Source: Actinophytocola sp050699935 | Lineage (GTDB): Bacteria > Actinomycetota > Actinomycetes > Mycobacteriales > Pseudonocardiaceae | Direction: 5' to 3' | Assembly: GCF_050699935.1 (NCBI RefSeq) | Contig: NZ_JBOHGB010000012.1 | Coordinates: 1 to 64,000, forward strand | Length of the DNA stretch: 64,000 bases | In this document: piece by piece, positions 25,065 to 32,895 of the stretch | How positions within the stretch are numbered: the first letter of the stretch is position 1 | Layout of the letters: each line of letters begins with the position of its first letter | The notes under the pieces: generated by a model | Database searches by the model: none | Told to the model about the DNA's origin: nothing | Seen by the model: only the letters and a program-made list of their open reading frames with translations | Position numbers and translations under genes: made by a program

Positions 25065-26008
25065 AGTACGGCGATGGGGTTGACCGGCGACCCGGTTCCG
25101 CCGACCACGACCAGGGGTGCGACGGTCAGCATGAACTCGTGCCGGCCGGCCGCGCGGCAGGCGTCGGCGAGCGGCTCGAGCAGTGCGTTGTCGACCAGCG
25201 CGACGCCGTAGGAGTGGATGGCGGCGTGCACCGACCACGGGATGTCGTAGCCGTTGGGCCCGTAGTCGAGCATGTCCCACACCAGCATCGCGACGTCCCA
25301 GTCTCGCAGCGCCCGCAGGCACGAGGCGTGCAGCCCCGGCCGCTGCTCGGTGCCGGTGGCCGGGCGGCCCATGTCCGCGGGTGCGCGCGAGCCCCATGGC
25401 GAGTGCTCGCGCTCCCACCGGTCACGGCCGCAGTAGACGACCAGGGCGTCGCCGGGCTCCACCGCGCAACCCTGCTTCTCGACGATCTCGACGAGCTCGT
25501 CGCCGCCGACCGGCTCCTCATAGGACACGTACTCGGCGCCGCGATGGCCGGGCACGTCGACCAGGACGCCCTTCGTCACGATGCCGTCGCGCCAGTGCTC
25601 GATCCCACCCCAGCGCACGCCGCTCATCTCGATCATCTCGTCCGGGTCGCGCCCGTTCCACATGCCGTCGGGGCCCCACGTGTGGCACAGGGCGTCGAGG
25701 TGGGTCATGCCGGCGCCGTGGACGGTGGCGAACAGGACGTCCGCCGCGACACCGGCACCGGCGTGCCGGCCCCTGGGCCGCCGCTCCATGAAGTGGCCGA
25801 CCGGCCGGACGTTGTTCGGTGCCGGGGTCACCGGCAGCGGGCGGCTCAGCGAGATCCGCTCGCCCGACGTGACCAGCGCCGCGGCCTGGCGGACCTTGTC
25901 CGGCACCACCAGGTTGACCGCGCCGACCTGGTCGTCCGGCCCCCACCGGCCCCAGTTCCGGCGCTCGTCGATCTGCCGCATGATCTCCTCGCGGGAGGGT
26001 GTGCGCAC
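25061..26008 (-). CDS. Cyclase family protein (kynurenine formamidase-like metal hydrolase)
   Basis: A 315-aa protein of the cyclase/KynB family. The metal motif HxDxxxH is visible in GMTHLDALCHTWG, with VLVDVPGH downstream and the YCGRDRW and SYGVALVDNALLEPL segments typical of the long subgroup. These enzymes hydrolyse formamides or open cyclic carbonyls. Start is GTG 26008, six bases after a perfect AAGGAG; an in-frame GTG at 26023 lies before that site. It is 23 bp from the binding-protein gene and overlaps the fusion gene, so they share a transcript. Confidence 0.87.
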   Translation of the reverse strand: MRTPSREEIMRQIDERRNWGRWGPDDQVGAVNLVVPDKVRQAAALVTSGERISLSRPLPVTPAPNNVRPVGHFMERRPRGRHAGAGVAADVLFATVHGAGMTHLDALCHTWGPDGMWNGRDPDEMIEMSGVRWGGIEHWRDGIVTKGVLVDVPGHRGAEYVSYEEPVGGDELVEIVEKQGCAVEPGDALVVYCGRDRWEREHSPWGSRAPADMGRPATGTEQRPGLHASCLRALRDWDVAMLVWDMLDYGPNGYDIPWSVHAAIHSYGVALVDNALLEPLADACRAAGRHEFMLTVAPLVVVGGTGSPVNPIAVL

Positions 26009-26031
26009 GCCAATCTCCTTCACGGACGCGG

Positions 26032-27042
26032 TCAGGGCAGGTAGTCGTTGGAGACCAGGTCCTCGAACCGGGGCGGGTCGGGCAGGCTGTCGGTCTCGTT
26101 CAGCACGGGAACCAGCGAGCTGATGTTCTTCTCGCGCACCTCCGGCGTGGCCGGCAACGTGGCGAGCTCCTCGGCCCAGGCGCCGTCGAACACCGGATCG
26201 GTGAGGTCCGGCAGCTCCTCGCGGACGAGGGGCTTCGCCTCGTCGGGCCGTTCGCTGATCAGCTCCAGCGCCCGCGACACCGCGCGGACGAACTTGCGTG
26301 CCGTCTCGGCGTTCTCCTCGAGCCAGGAGCTGGAGACGACGATCGAGGTCCAGGAGACGTCCGCCAGCTCCGGGGCCTTGGCCAAGGACAGACCCGGCAC
26401 GGCGAACCCGTCCGCGACGGCCTTCTGGGCGACCGACGGTCCGAAGCACAGCGCGTCCGCGCTGCCGCTGCGCACCGCGGCGAGCAGCGCGCCCTGGTCG
26501 TTGAACGGCAGGATCTGCGGCCCGCTGGGGTCGACGCCGCGCGACTTGAGGAAGTACGTCAGCATGCTCGTGGTCGTGGAGCCCGCGATCGACGACGCGA
26601 TGCGCGCGTCCGCGAGCGCCTCGATCTTGTCCTCGTCCGAGGAGGACTCGGTGATTCCCTTGGCACGCGCGAAATCGGAGCCGAACACGATCGACGTCGA
26701 GGCGCCGACGCTCAGGTTGCCGATGATCTTGACCGGCCGGCCCTGGCCGGCGGCCGTGACGGCGCCGGACGTACCCGGCAGGCCGATGTCGATGTTGCCG
26801 CCGAACACGCCGTTCAGGATCGTCGGCGCGCCGCCGATGGTCTGCAGGTCGATCTCCAGGCCCTCGTCGGCGAAGAAGCCCTTCCCCTGCGCGACGTAGA
26901 TCGACGAGTAGGTGAAGTTGGTCGACCCCTGCGCGACGACCAGGCGGACGGGGCCGTCGCCGGCGGCCGGTTCGGCATCGCCGCAGGCGGTCAGGCACGC
27001 GACGAGCGTGCCAAGGCACAGCAGTGCTGTCTTACGGAGCAT
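26032..27042 (-). CDS. ABC substrate-binding lipoprotein (NMT1/SsuA-like), second island
   Basis: A 336-aa lipoprotein with lipobox LTAC after a hydrophobic N-terminus. The mature protein opens VRLVVAQGSTNFTYSSIYVAQGKGFFADEGL and continues with GGNIDIGLPGTSG, typical of NMT1-family binders of nitrate, taurine, pyrimidine or aromatic ligands. It lies after the permease gene, whereas another binding protein lies before the ATPase gene, so one ABC core serves two receptors. The ligand is unknown. Confidence 0.9.
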   Translation of the reverse strand: MLRKTALLCLGTLVACLTACGDAEPAAGDGPVRLVVAQGSTNFTYSSIYVAQGKGFFADEGLEIDLQTIGGAPTILNGVFGGNIDIGLPGTSGAVTAAGQGRPVKIIGNLSVGASTSIVFGSDFARAKGITESSSDEDKIEALADARIASSIAGSTTTSMLTYFLKSRGVDPSGPQILPFNDQGALLAAVRSGSADALCFGPSVAQKAVADGFAVPGLSLAKAPELADVSWTSIVVSSSWLEENAETARKFVRAVSRALELISERPDEAKPLVREELPDLTDPVFDGAWAEELATLPATPEVREKNISSLVPVLNETDSLPDPPRFEDLVSNDYLP

Positions 27043-27072
27043 CGGTGATCCTCGGTTCTCGGCGGTGTGGCG

Positions 27073-27957
27073 CTATCGGCCGCGCTTCTTCCAGCGCAGG
27101 AGGTAGTGTTCGAGCAGCACGACGAGACCGTTGAGCGCGAGCGCGACGCACATCATCACGACGATCGACGCGAACACCCCCGCGGTGTCGAACTGGCCGG
27201 ACGCTCGGATGAGCAGGTACCCCAACCCTCTGTTGGAGGAGATCATCTCCGCGGTGACGGCACCCACCAGTGCGTAGGGCACCGAGATCCGCAGTCCGGC
27301 GAACACCCAGGTGAGTGCCGAGGGCAGGATCACCTTGAGGTGCAGGTGCCGGCGGCGGGCACCGAGCACGCGGATCGTGTCGAGCAGGTCGGAATCGACG
27401 TCCTTGGCGCCGGAGTAGGTGTTGTAGAAGACGAGGAAGAACACCAGCATCGCGACGAACGCGACCTTCGAGCCGAGCCCGAGCCCGAACCACAGCATGA
27501 ACAGCGGCACGAGCGCGAGGCGGGGAACCGCGTAGAGCGCGCTGATGAACGGGCTGAGCAGGTTTCCCAGGTAGGTCATCGTGCCGACGACGAAACCGAC
27601 GGTCCCGCCGAGGATCGCGCCGATCAGGAAGCCCAGGAGCGTCTCCTGGAGGGTGACGCCGATGTTGGGCAGCAGGACGCCCTGGTCGATCCAGTTCAGC
27701 AGCGCCCGCCACATCTGCGAGGGCTTGCTGACGTAGTACTCGTCAAGCAGGGTCCACGGTTCGGTCCTCGGGTTGCCGACGAGGAACTGCCAGAAGCACA
27801 GGATCGCCAGGAGCATCGCGGCCCGACCGGCGTGCAGCTTGATCTTGTCGTTGCGCCGCCGCCGTTTCAGGCCCGCGATCCACGCGGGATCGACCATGGT
27901 GTCCTTTGTGGCCGACCGGGTCGAAGGGGACGCCTCGCGGTGCTCGGTCATGCTCAT
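27073..27957 (-). CDS. ABC transporter permease (SsuC/TauC family), second island
   Basis: A 294-aa membrane protein with about six helices. The coupling loop is VILPSALTWVFAGLRISVPYALVGAVTAEMISSNRGLGYLL. A charged cytoplasmic N-terminus (GLKRRRRNDKIK) precedes the first helix. The ATG overlaps the ATPase stop in an ATGA. It is the only permease of this importer, so it probably forms a homodimer. Confidence 0.9.
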   Translation of the reverse strand: MSMTEHREASPSTRSATKDTMVDPAWIAGLKRRRRNDKIKLHAGRAAMLLAILCFWQFLVGNPRTEPWTLLDEYYVSKPSQMWRALLNWIDQGVLLPNIGVTLQETLLGFLIGAILGGTVGFVVGTMTYLGNLLSPFISALYAVPRLALVPLFMLWFGLGLGSKVAFVAMLVFFLVFYNTYSGAKDVDSDLLDTIRVLGARRRHLHLKVILPSALTWVFAGLRISVPYALVGAVTAEMISSNRGLGYLLIRASGQFDTAGVFASIVVMMCVALALNGLVVLLEHYLLRWKKRGR

Positions 27958-28808
27958 TCGACCTGTCCCTCCGGTACGGACTCACCCGACTCGACCGGCG
28001 CGGGCTCGATCAGCGCGGCCAGCCGGTCCATGATCTCGACGGTCTCGGGTGAGGTTCGTGCCTTTGTCAGCTCACGCGGGCGATCCAGGGTGATCTGCTC
28101 GACGTGCTTGACATGCCCCGGATTCGTGCCGAACACGACGACCCGGTCGGCGAGCAGGATCGCCTCCTCGATGTCGTGCGTGACGAACAGGACGGTCTTG
28201 TGGTCGCGTTCCCACAACGCGAGCAGCTGTGCCTGCAGCGAGACGCGCAGTTGGGCGTCGAGCGCGCCGAACGGCTCGTCCATCAGCAGCGTGTTCGGGT
28301 TGTAGACGAGGCTTCGGGCGAGCGCCACCCGCTTGCGCATGCCGCCGGAGAGCTCCGCCGGGTACCGGTCCTCGAACCCGGCGAGCCCGACCCGCTCCAG
28401 CACGTCGCGCACCATCGCACGCTGGGTCGACCGGCTGTGCGAGCCGCTGATCTCCAGCGGGATGCGCACGTTCGCGGTGACCGTCCGCCACGGCAGCAGG
28501 TTGTCCTTCTGGGTCATGTAGCCGACGTCGGTGTTCACCGAGGTGACCGGCACTCCCCGATAGCGCACCTCGCCACTCGTCGGCTCCATGAGGCCCGCCA
28601 CCATGTTGAGCAGGGTCGACTTGCCGCATCCGCTCGGTCCGATGATCGACACGAAGCTGCCCGGCTCGACGCTCAGGTCCACGCCGTCGACCGCGGTGAA
28701 CGCCTTCAGCTCCGGGGTGACGAACACCTTGCCGATGCCGTCGAACACGATGTCGGCGCCGTGATCCGTGGATCCGCCGGCCCGGTTCGAGTGCTGCGTG
28801 AGGCTCAT
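27954..28808 (-). CDS. ABC transporter ATPase (SsuB/TauB family), second island
   Basis: A 284-aa ATPase: Walker A GPSGCGKST, signature LSGGMRKR, Walker B LLMDEPF, H-loop FVTHD. Start is ATG 28808, overlapping the stop of the upstream binding-protein gene (ATGA). It is coupled on both sides to transporter genes and energises the single permease. Its extended C-terminus ends in an acidic tail (VESGESVPEGQVE). Confidence 0.92.
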   Translation of the reverse strand: MSLTQHSNRAGGSTDHGADIVFDGIGKVFVTPELKAFTAVDGVDLSVEPGSFVSIIGPSGCGKSTLLNMVAGLMEPTSGEVRYRGVPVTSVNTDVGYMTQKDNLLPWRTVTANVRIPLEISGSHSRSTQRAMVRDVLERVGLAGFEDRYPAELSGGMRKRVALARSLVYNPNTLLMDEPFGALDAQLRVSLQAQLLALWERDHKTVLFVTHDIEEAILLADRVVVFGTNPGHVKHVEQITLDRPRELTKARTSPETVEIMDRLAALIEPAPVESGESVPEGQVE

Positions 28809-29863
28809 CGTGGCTCCGACTCCCTGACGAGCTCGGGACTGTAGACGTCGTCGAAGGTCAGGTTCGCCGGCTTGTCCAAACTGGACTCCCACAGCGCGGC
28901 GGTCCGCTCGAACGGCTCCTGTTCGGGGACCATCCCACCGGTCAGCGCGGCAGCGGTCGCGCCGTAGGACACGTCGAACAACTCGTCGCCGAGGTCCGGG
29001 AAGGACTTGCGCACCGCCGCCTTCGCCGCCTCCGGGTCGTTCTCCAGCAGGTCGTAGGCACGCCACACCGCGCGCAGGAAGCGCAGGAGCGGCTCCCGGT
29101 TGGCGTCCAGGGCCAGCCGCGACGTGAGCAGGTCGATGTAGTAGGTGTCCGAGACCGACGGTACGTCACCGCGTGGGTAGCTGACCCACAGGCTCCCCTC
29201 GCCGTCCACGACCGGAACCCTCGTCGTCGGCAGGGAGAACGCGAACCCGTCGATCTGCCCCTCGCGCATCGCGGGCACGAGCGCGTTCGGCTCGGAGATG
29301 GCCACCAGGCGCACGTCGCTCGCGGCGAGCCCGAACTCGCGGAGGGTGGCCTCCAGCTGTACGCGGGCGAAGGAGCCCTCGGGCTGGGCGCCGATCGTGA
29401 GGCCGCGCAACGCTCGTACCCGGTCCTCGACCGGCGATTCGGGAGTGATTCCCTTGGCGCGCAACCGATCCACGGCCGCCTTGCCCAGAGTGAGCTCCAG
29501 CAGCGACTTCTTGACGATCGTGGCGATGCTGGTCACGTCGCGCTCCTGCGCGACCACGCCGTACACCCCGGTGCTGCCCGTCGCGGCGACCTGCCCTTGC
29601 CCGGTGACGACCGCCTGGGCGGTCTGGGCCGACGTACCGGCGTTGGGGACACGGTTGAAGTCGACGCCCTCCTCCTCGAAGTAACCCATGTTGATCGCGA
29701 TGTAGATCGGGACGTAGGCAAGGGAGTCGGTGGACTGGACATAGTCGATCGAGATCCTGCCGTCCTCGCCCTCGGCGGCGATCTCCTTCGGCGCCGCGCA
29801 CCCGCCGAGTGCTGCCAGCACCAGCAGCGCACTCGCGGCGGCCGTCAGGCGACGACGTCTCAT
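28805..29863 (-). CDS. ABC substrate-binding lipoprotein (NMT1-like), second island
   Basis: A 352-aa lipoprotein. The Arg-rich start MRRRRLTAAAS precedes a hydrophobic core and lipobox LGGC. The mature domain has VPIYIAINMGYFEEEGV and TAQAVVTGQGQVAATGS, NMT1-type. ATG 29863 is preceded by AGGAGG; an earlier in-frame ATG at 29950 lacks such a site. It is the first gene of the operon that runs down to about 20628 and is distinct from the second binder at 26032. Confidence 0.9.
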   Translation of the reverse strand: MRRRRLTAAASALLVLAALGGCAAPKEIAAEGEDGRISIDYVQSTDSLAYVPIYIAINMGYFEEEGVDFNRVPNAGTSAQTAQAVVTGQGQVAATGSTGVYGVVAQERDVTSIATIVKKSLLELTLGKAAVDRLRAKGITPESPVEDRVRALRGLTIGAQPEGSFARVQLEATLREFGLAASDVRLVAISEPNALVPAMREGQIDGFAFSLPTTRVPVVDGEGSLWVSYPRGDVPSVSDTYYIDLLTSRLALDANREPLLRFLRAVWRAYDLLENDPEAAKAAVRKSFPDLGDELFDVSYGATAAALTGGMVPEQEPFERTAALWESSLDKPANLTFDDVYSPELVRESEPR

Positions 29864-29910
29864 AGGTCCTCCTGGGCCGAACAGCGACTGGAGCATCGGG
29901 CACGAATTGA

Positions 29911-29926
29911 ACTGTGGATACACAGT
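29911..29926. promoter_or_regulatory. Inverted repeat upstream of the second importer operon
   Basis: ACTGTG-GATA-CACAGT is a perfect 6-bp inverted repeat 48 bp before the lipoprotein start. The half-site ACAGTGG (29922-29928) also appears at 32115-32121 before the paralogous FadH-like gene, and CACTGTGG occurs at 29955-29962. It is a candidate operator for the XRE-cupin regulator encoded at 32282 or another local regulator. Confidence 0.45.
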
Positions 29927-30060
29927 GGCATTCGAATCTTCGAGTGTCAAGGTTCACTGTGGACGGTATGTCGATGCGTAAGTAGCTGCAGAACAACGGG
30001 AATCGATCGCGGCACGATCGGATGTCGCGCCCGACATGATTGAACTGTGAGTGAAGTCGA

Positions 30061-32067
30061 TCAGCAGTCGCGGCCGGCGTGCTCGCCCTCCCAGATCGCG
30101 TTGAAGACGCGGCGTGGGGCGACGCAGTCGCCCGCGGCGAGGATTCGCCGGTCGCCGCCGGCGGTGAGCGTGCGCAGCAACAAGTCGCTGGCGCGGTGTC
30201 CCGTCGACAGCACAACCGTGTCCACCGGCTCCACGGCGGACAGCTCGTCGGTGTGGATGTCCCGCAACGTCACCACGTCGCCGTCGATCGCGGCGATCTC
30301 CACGTTCGGCCTGAACGTCACTCCGGCCCGCCGCAGCCGGGTGTACACACTGGACTGGTCGCGGGTCTCGGTGAGGTCCGGGCCGATCGCCGACAGGCGG
30401 GTCACCACCTGAACCTGGTGTCCGTGGGACACGAGGTACTCGGCCGCGACCAGGGGTGCACGCCCACCGGTGTCGTCGAAGACCAGGACGCTGCGCAGCA
30501 CGGGCGCCCCGCGCAGCACATCCACGACGGCGTGCACGTTCTCCTGGTCGGCGCCCTTGACGACCGGATGACTCGGCGTCCACGCGTACGGGTGCAGCGA
30601 GCTCCAACCGGTCCTGATCGGCTCCGATCCCGTCGCCACGACGACGCTGTCGTACCCGCGCAGCGACTCCTCGGTGGCCTCGACGCCGAGCCGGAGCACG
30701 GCACCGGCCTTGGCGGCCTGGTCGACCAGCCAGTCGACGATGCCCACGTACTCACGCACCCCGTGCACCTCGCGCAGCAACGCGACCTGTCCCCCGGGCT
30801 CGGCCTCCCGCTCGAAGACGGTGACCTCGTGACCTCGTTGTGCCGCGGTCACGGCCGCCCGCAGGCCCGCGGGCCCCGCGCCGACCACGGCCACTCGCCT
30901 CGGCGTGGCGACCGGCACGACGGTGCCGGCGCCGAGCTCACGCTCACGCCCGACCGCCGGGTTGTGGATGCAGGCGAGCTTGGTCCGCATGACCGAGGCG
31001 AGGCACCAGTTCGCGCCGACGCACGGCCTGATGTCCTCGCCGCGGCCGGCGGCCGCCTTGTTGGCCCACTCCGGATCGGCGATGAGCTGGCGCGCCATGC
31101 ACACCATGTCGGCGGTTCCCGAGGTCAAGATGTGCTCGCCCATCTCCGGTGTGAGGATCCGGCCGACGGCGCCGACCGGCAGCTCCGGCACGGCCCGCTT
31201 GATCTCGGCGGTGGCGGCGAGCTGGTAACCCGGTGCGGTCGGGGTGGCCGCGTACATCTTCATCCGGTTCAGGTAGGTGCCCTGGGTGACGGAGAGGTAG
31301 TCCAGCTGGCCGGTGTCGGCGAAGGCCCGGGCGATCGTGACCCACTCCGCGGTGCCGAGACCGTGCTCGAGGCCCTCGTCACCGCTGATCCGCATCCCCA
31401 CGACGAAGTCGGCCGGCACCACCTCCTTGATGCCGTCCATGATCCGGCGGACGATGCGGGTCCGGTTCTCGAACGAGCCGCCGTATTCGTCGTCGCGGTG
31501 GTTGGTCGCCGGGGACAGGAACTGGCCGAGCAGGTACCCGTGGGTCACGCCGTGGATCTCGACGCCGTCCAGGCCGCCGGCGACCGCGTGCTCGGCGGAG
31601 AGCACGTAGTGCTCGACCATCTCGTCGATCTCGGCGACGGTCATGGCGTGCGGCATCTCGCGGTTGAGCGCGCACGGCACCGCGGACGGCGCCCACACCG
31701 GGCGGCGGCTGATCAGCCCGTGCGTCTGCCGGCCGCGGTGCCAGAGCTGCGCGAACACCAGGGTGTCGTACTCGTGCAGCGCGTCGGCCAGACGCCGGTA
31801 GTTCGGCACGATCGCGGGGTCGTAGGCGACCACCCGCGCGCCGTCGTAGGGCTGGGTCGTGGGGTGGACCGCGAGCGCCTCGGTGGTGATGACGCCGACG
31901 CCGCCCTTCGCCCGCTCCCGGTAGTAGTCGATGTGTCGTTCGGAGAAGTTGTCGTTCTCCACCAGATGTGTGCTGTGACCGGTCATCCAGACCCGGTTCC
32001 GCGCCGTCCTGCTGCCAATCCGCTGCGGACTGAACAACGTGGGGTACGGGGAGGCGCCATCAGCCAT
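30061..32067 (-). CDS. FadH-like old yellow enzyme (second copy), missing one Fe-S cysteine
   Basis: A 668-aa paralogue of the protein at 21400, with an FMN barrel (HGVTHGYLLGQFLSPATNHR) and a C-terminal FAD/NAD(P) domain (VAVVGAGPAGLRAAVTAAQRG). The cluster segment reads RPCVGANWCLASVMRTKLACIHNP. The second cysteine of the usual motif is Ala, so a normal [4Fe-4S] cluster would lack a ligand. The gene is divergent from the XRE-cupin regulator and 197 bp upstream of the importer operon. It probably reduces or demethylates a pathway intermediate. Confidence 0.87.
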   Translation of the reverse strand: MADGASPYPTLFSPQRIGSRTARNRVWMTGHSTHLVENDNFSERHIDYYRERAKGGVGVITTEALAVHPTTQPYDGARVVAYDPAIVPNYRRLADALHEYDTLVFAQLWHRGRQTHGLISRRPVWAPSAVPCALNREMPHAMTVAEIDEMVEHYVLSAEHAVAGGLDGVEIHGVTHGYLLGQFLSPATNHRDDEYGGSFENRTRIVRRIMDGIKEVVPADFVVGMRISGDEGLEHGLGTAEWVTIARAFADTGQLDYLSVTQGTYLNRMKMYAATPTAPGYQLAATAEIKRAVPELPVGAVGRILTPEMGEHILTSGTADMVCMARQLIADPEWANKAAAGRGEDIRPCVGANWCLASVMRTKLACIHNPAVGRERELGAGTVVPVATPRRVAVVGAGPAGLRAAVTAAQRGHEVTVFEREAEPGGQVALLREVHGVREYVGIVDWLVDQAAKAGAVLRLGVEATEESLRGYDSVVVATGSEPIRTGWSSLHPYAWTPSHPVVKGADQENVHAVVDVLRGAPVLRSVLVFDDTGGRAPLVAAEYLVSHGHQVQVVTRLSAIGPDLTETRDQSSVYTRLRRAGVTFRPNVEIAAIDGDVVTLRDIHTDELSAVEPVDTVVLSTGHRASDLLLRTLTAGGDRRILAAGDCVAPRRVFNAIWEGEHAGRDC

Positions 32068-32135
32068 GATCGCGTCGTCCTTTCGCCGGCGTGTACACCA
32101 GCGCGTCTACACTGACAGTGGACAGACTGACCTAC

Positions 32136-32147
32136 GCGTGGCCACGC
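32136..32147. promoter_or_regulatory. 12-bp palindrome in the divergent FadH-like / XRE promoter region
   Basis: GCGTGGCCACGC is a perfect 12-bp palindrome. It lies just downstream of a minus-strand TTGACT (32153-32148), a candidate -35 for the FadH-like gene, so a bound regulator would block that promoter. A second small repeat, CACTG-A-CAGTG, lies at 32110-32120. These are likely operator sites for the divergent regulator. Confidence 0.45.
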
Positions 32148-32218
32148 AGTCAATAGTCCGATGTGGGCGGATGTACTCCGAATCATTGGCAGAGAGGCAT
32201 TTTTTCGCCACCGGAGTC

Positions 32219-32246
32219 TTGACGGTTCGGAGACGGACAGTATTCT
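32219..32246 (+). promoter_or_regulatory. Promoter of the XRE-cupin regulator operon
   Basis: TTGACG (32219-32224), a 16-nt spacer and TATTCT (32241-32246) make a good vegetative-type promoter. The predicted transcript start near 32253 leaves about 30 bases of leader before the ribosome site AGGAGG (32270-32275). Confidence 0.6.
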
Positions 32247-32281
32247 TGCACTGAGAGTACAACGAACCGAGGAGGTCGACC

Positions 32282-32851
32282 CTGGACGCGAACGAGCTCG
32301 GCGAGGTGATCAGGAAGCGCCGGCAAGCGCAGAAGATGACCCTGGCGCAGCTGGCCGAGCGGGCGAACGTCTCGGTGAGCTACGTGAGCCAGGTCGAGCG
32401 CGGCGTGGCCAACCCGACCCTGTCGAGCCTCAAGGCCCTGTCCGAGGCGCTCGGCTTCACCATCGGCTCGCTGCTCGACGGCGGCTCCGCCGAACACGAG
32501 GACGACGCCGACGGGGTCGCCGTCCTGCGGGGTGGCAACCGGCGCCGGGTGGTGTACCCGGGCTCGGGCATCGCCAACGAGCTCCTCTCGCCCGATCTCC
32601 AACGGCAGATGGAGATCATCTGGGTCGAGGCACCGCCCGGCCGGGGCAGCGGCGGACATCCGCACCAGCACGAGGGGGAGGAGTGCGGCGTGGTCATCTC
32701 CGGCCGCATGCGGTTCTGGGTGGCCGAGCGCGAATGGGTCCTGGAGCCACGCGACGCCATCTACTTCCCCAGCAAGCTGCCGCACCGTTGGGAGAGCATC
32801 GGCGACGGCGACCTCGTCGCCATCTGGATCATCACGCCGCCGACGTTCTGA
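32282..32851 (+). CDS. XRE family regulator with C-terminal cupin domain
   Basis: A 189-aa regulator: an N-terminal helix-turn-helix (MTLAQLAERANVSVSYVSQVERGVANPTLSSL) and a C-terminal cupin ligand domain with the metal-type histidines HPHQHEGEECGVVISG. The likely start is CTG 32282, six bases after AGGAGG, giving the usual DANELGEVIRKRR beginning; the next candidate, GTG 32306, would cut into helix 1. It is divergent from the FadH-like gene and upstream of a CoA-ligase gene. It probably senses a pathway metabolite. Confidence 0.88.
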   Translation: MDANELGEVIRKRRQAQKMTLAQLAERANVSVSYVSQVERGVANPTLSSLKALSEALGFTIGSLLDGGSAEHEDDADGVAVLRGGNRRRVVYPGSGIANELLSPDLQRQMEIIWVEAPPGRGSGGHPHQHEGEECGVVISGRMRFWVAEREWVLEPRDAIYFPSKLPHRWESIGDGDLVAIWIITPPTF

Positions 32852-32895
32852 GCGTGCCGCACGGCGGGCCGATCACCGCGAAAGCAGGTTTCTCG

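Noticed and set aside
30079..32115. Long plus-strand reading frame of 678 codons opposite the FadH-like gene
   Set aside because: Antisense shadow: no ribosome site, no motif, and the minus strand encodes a clear FMN/FAD enzyme.
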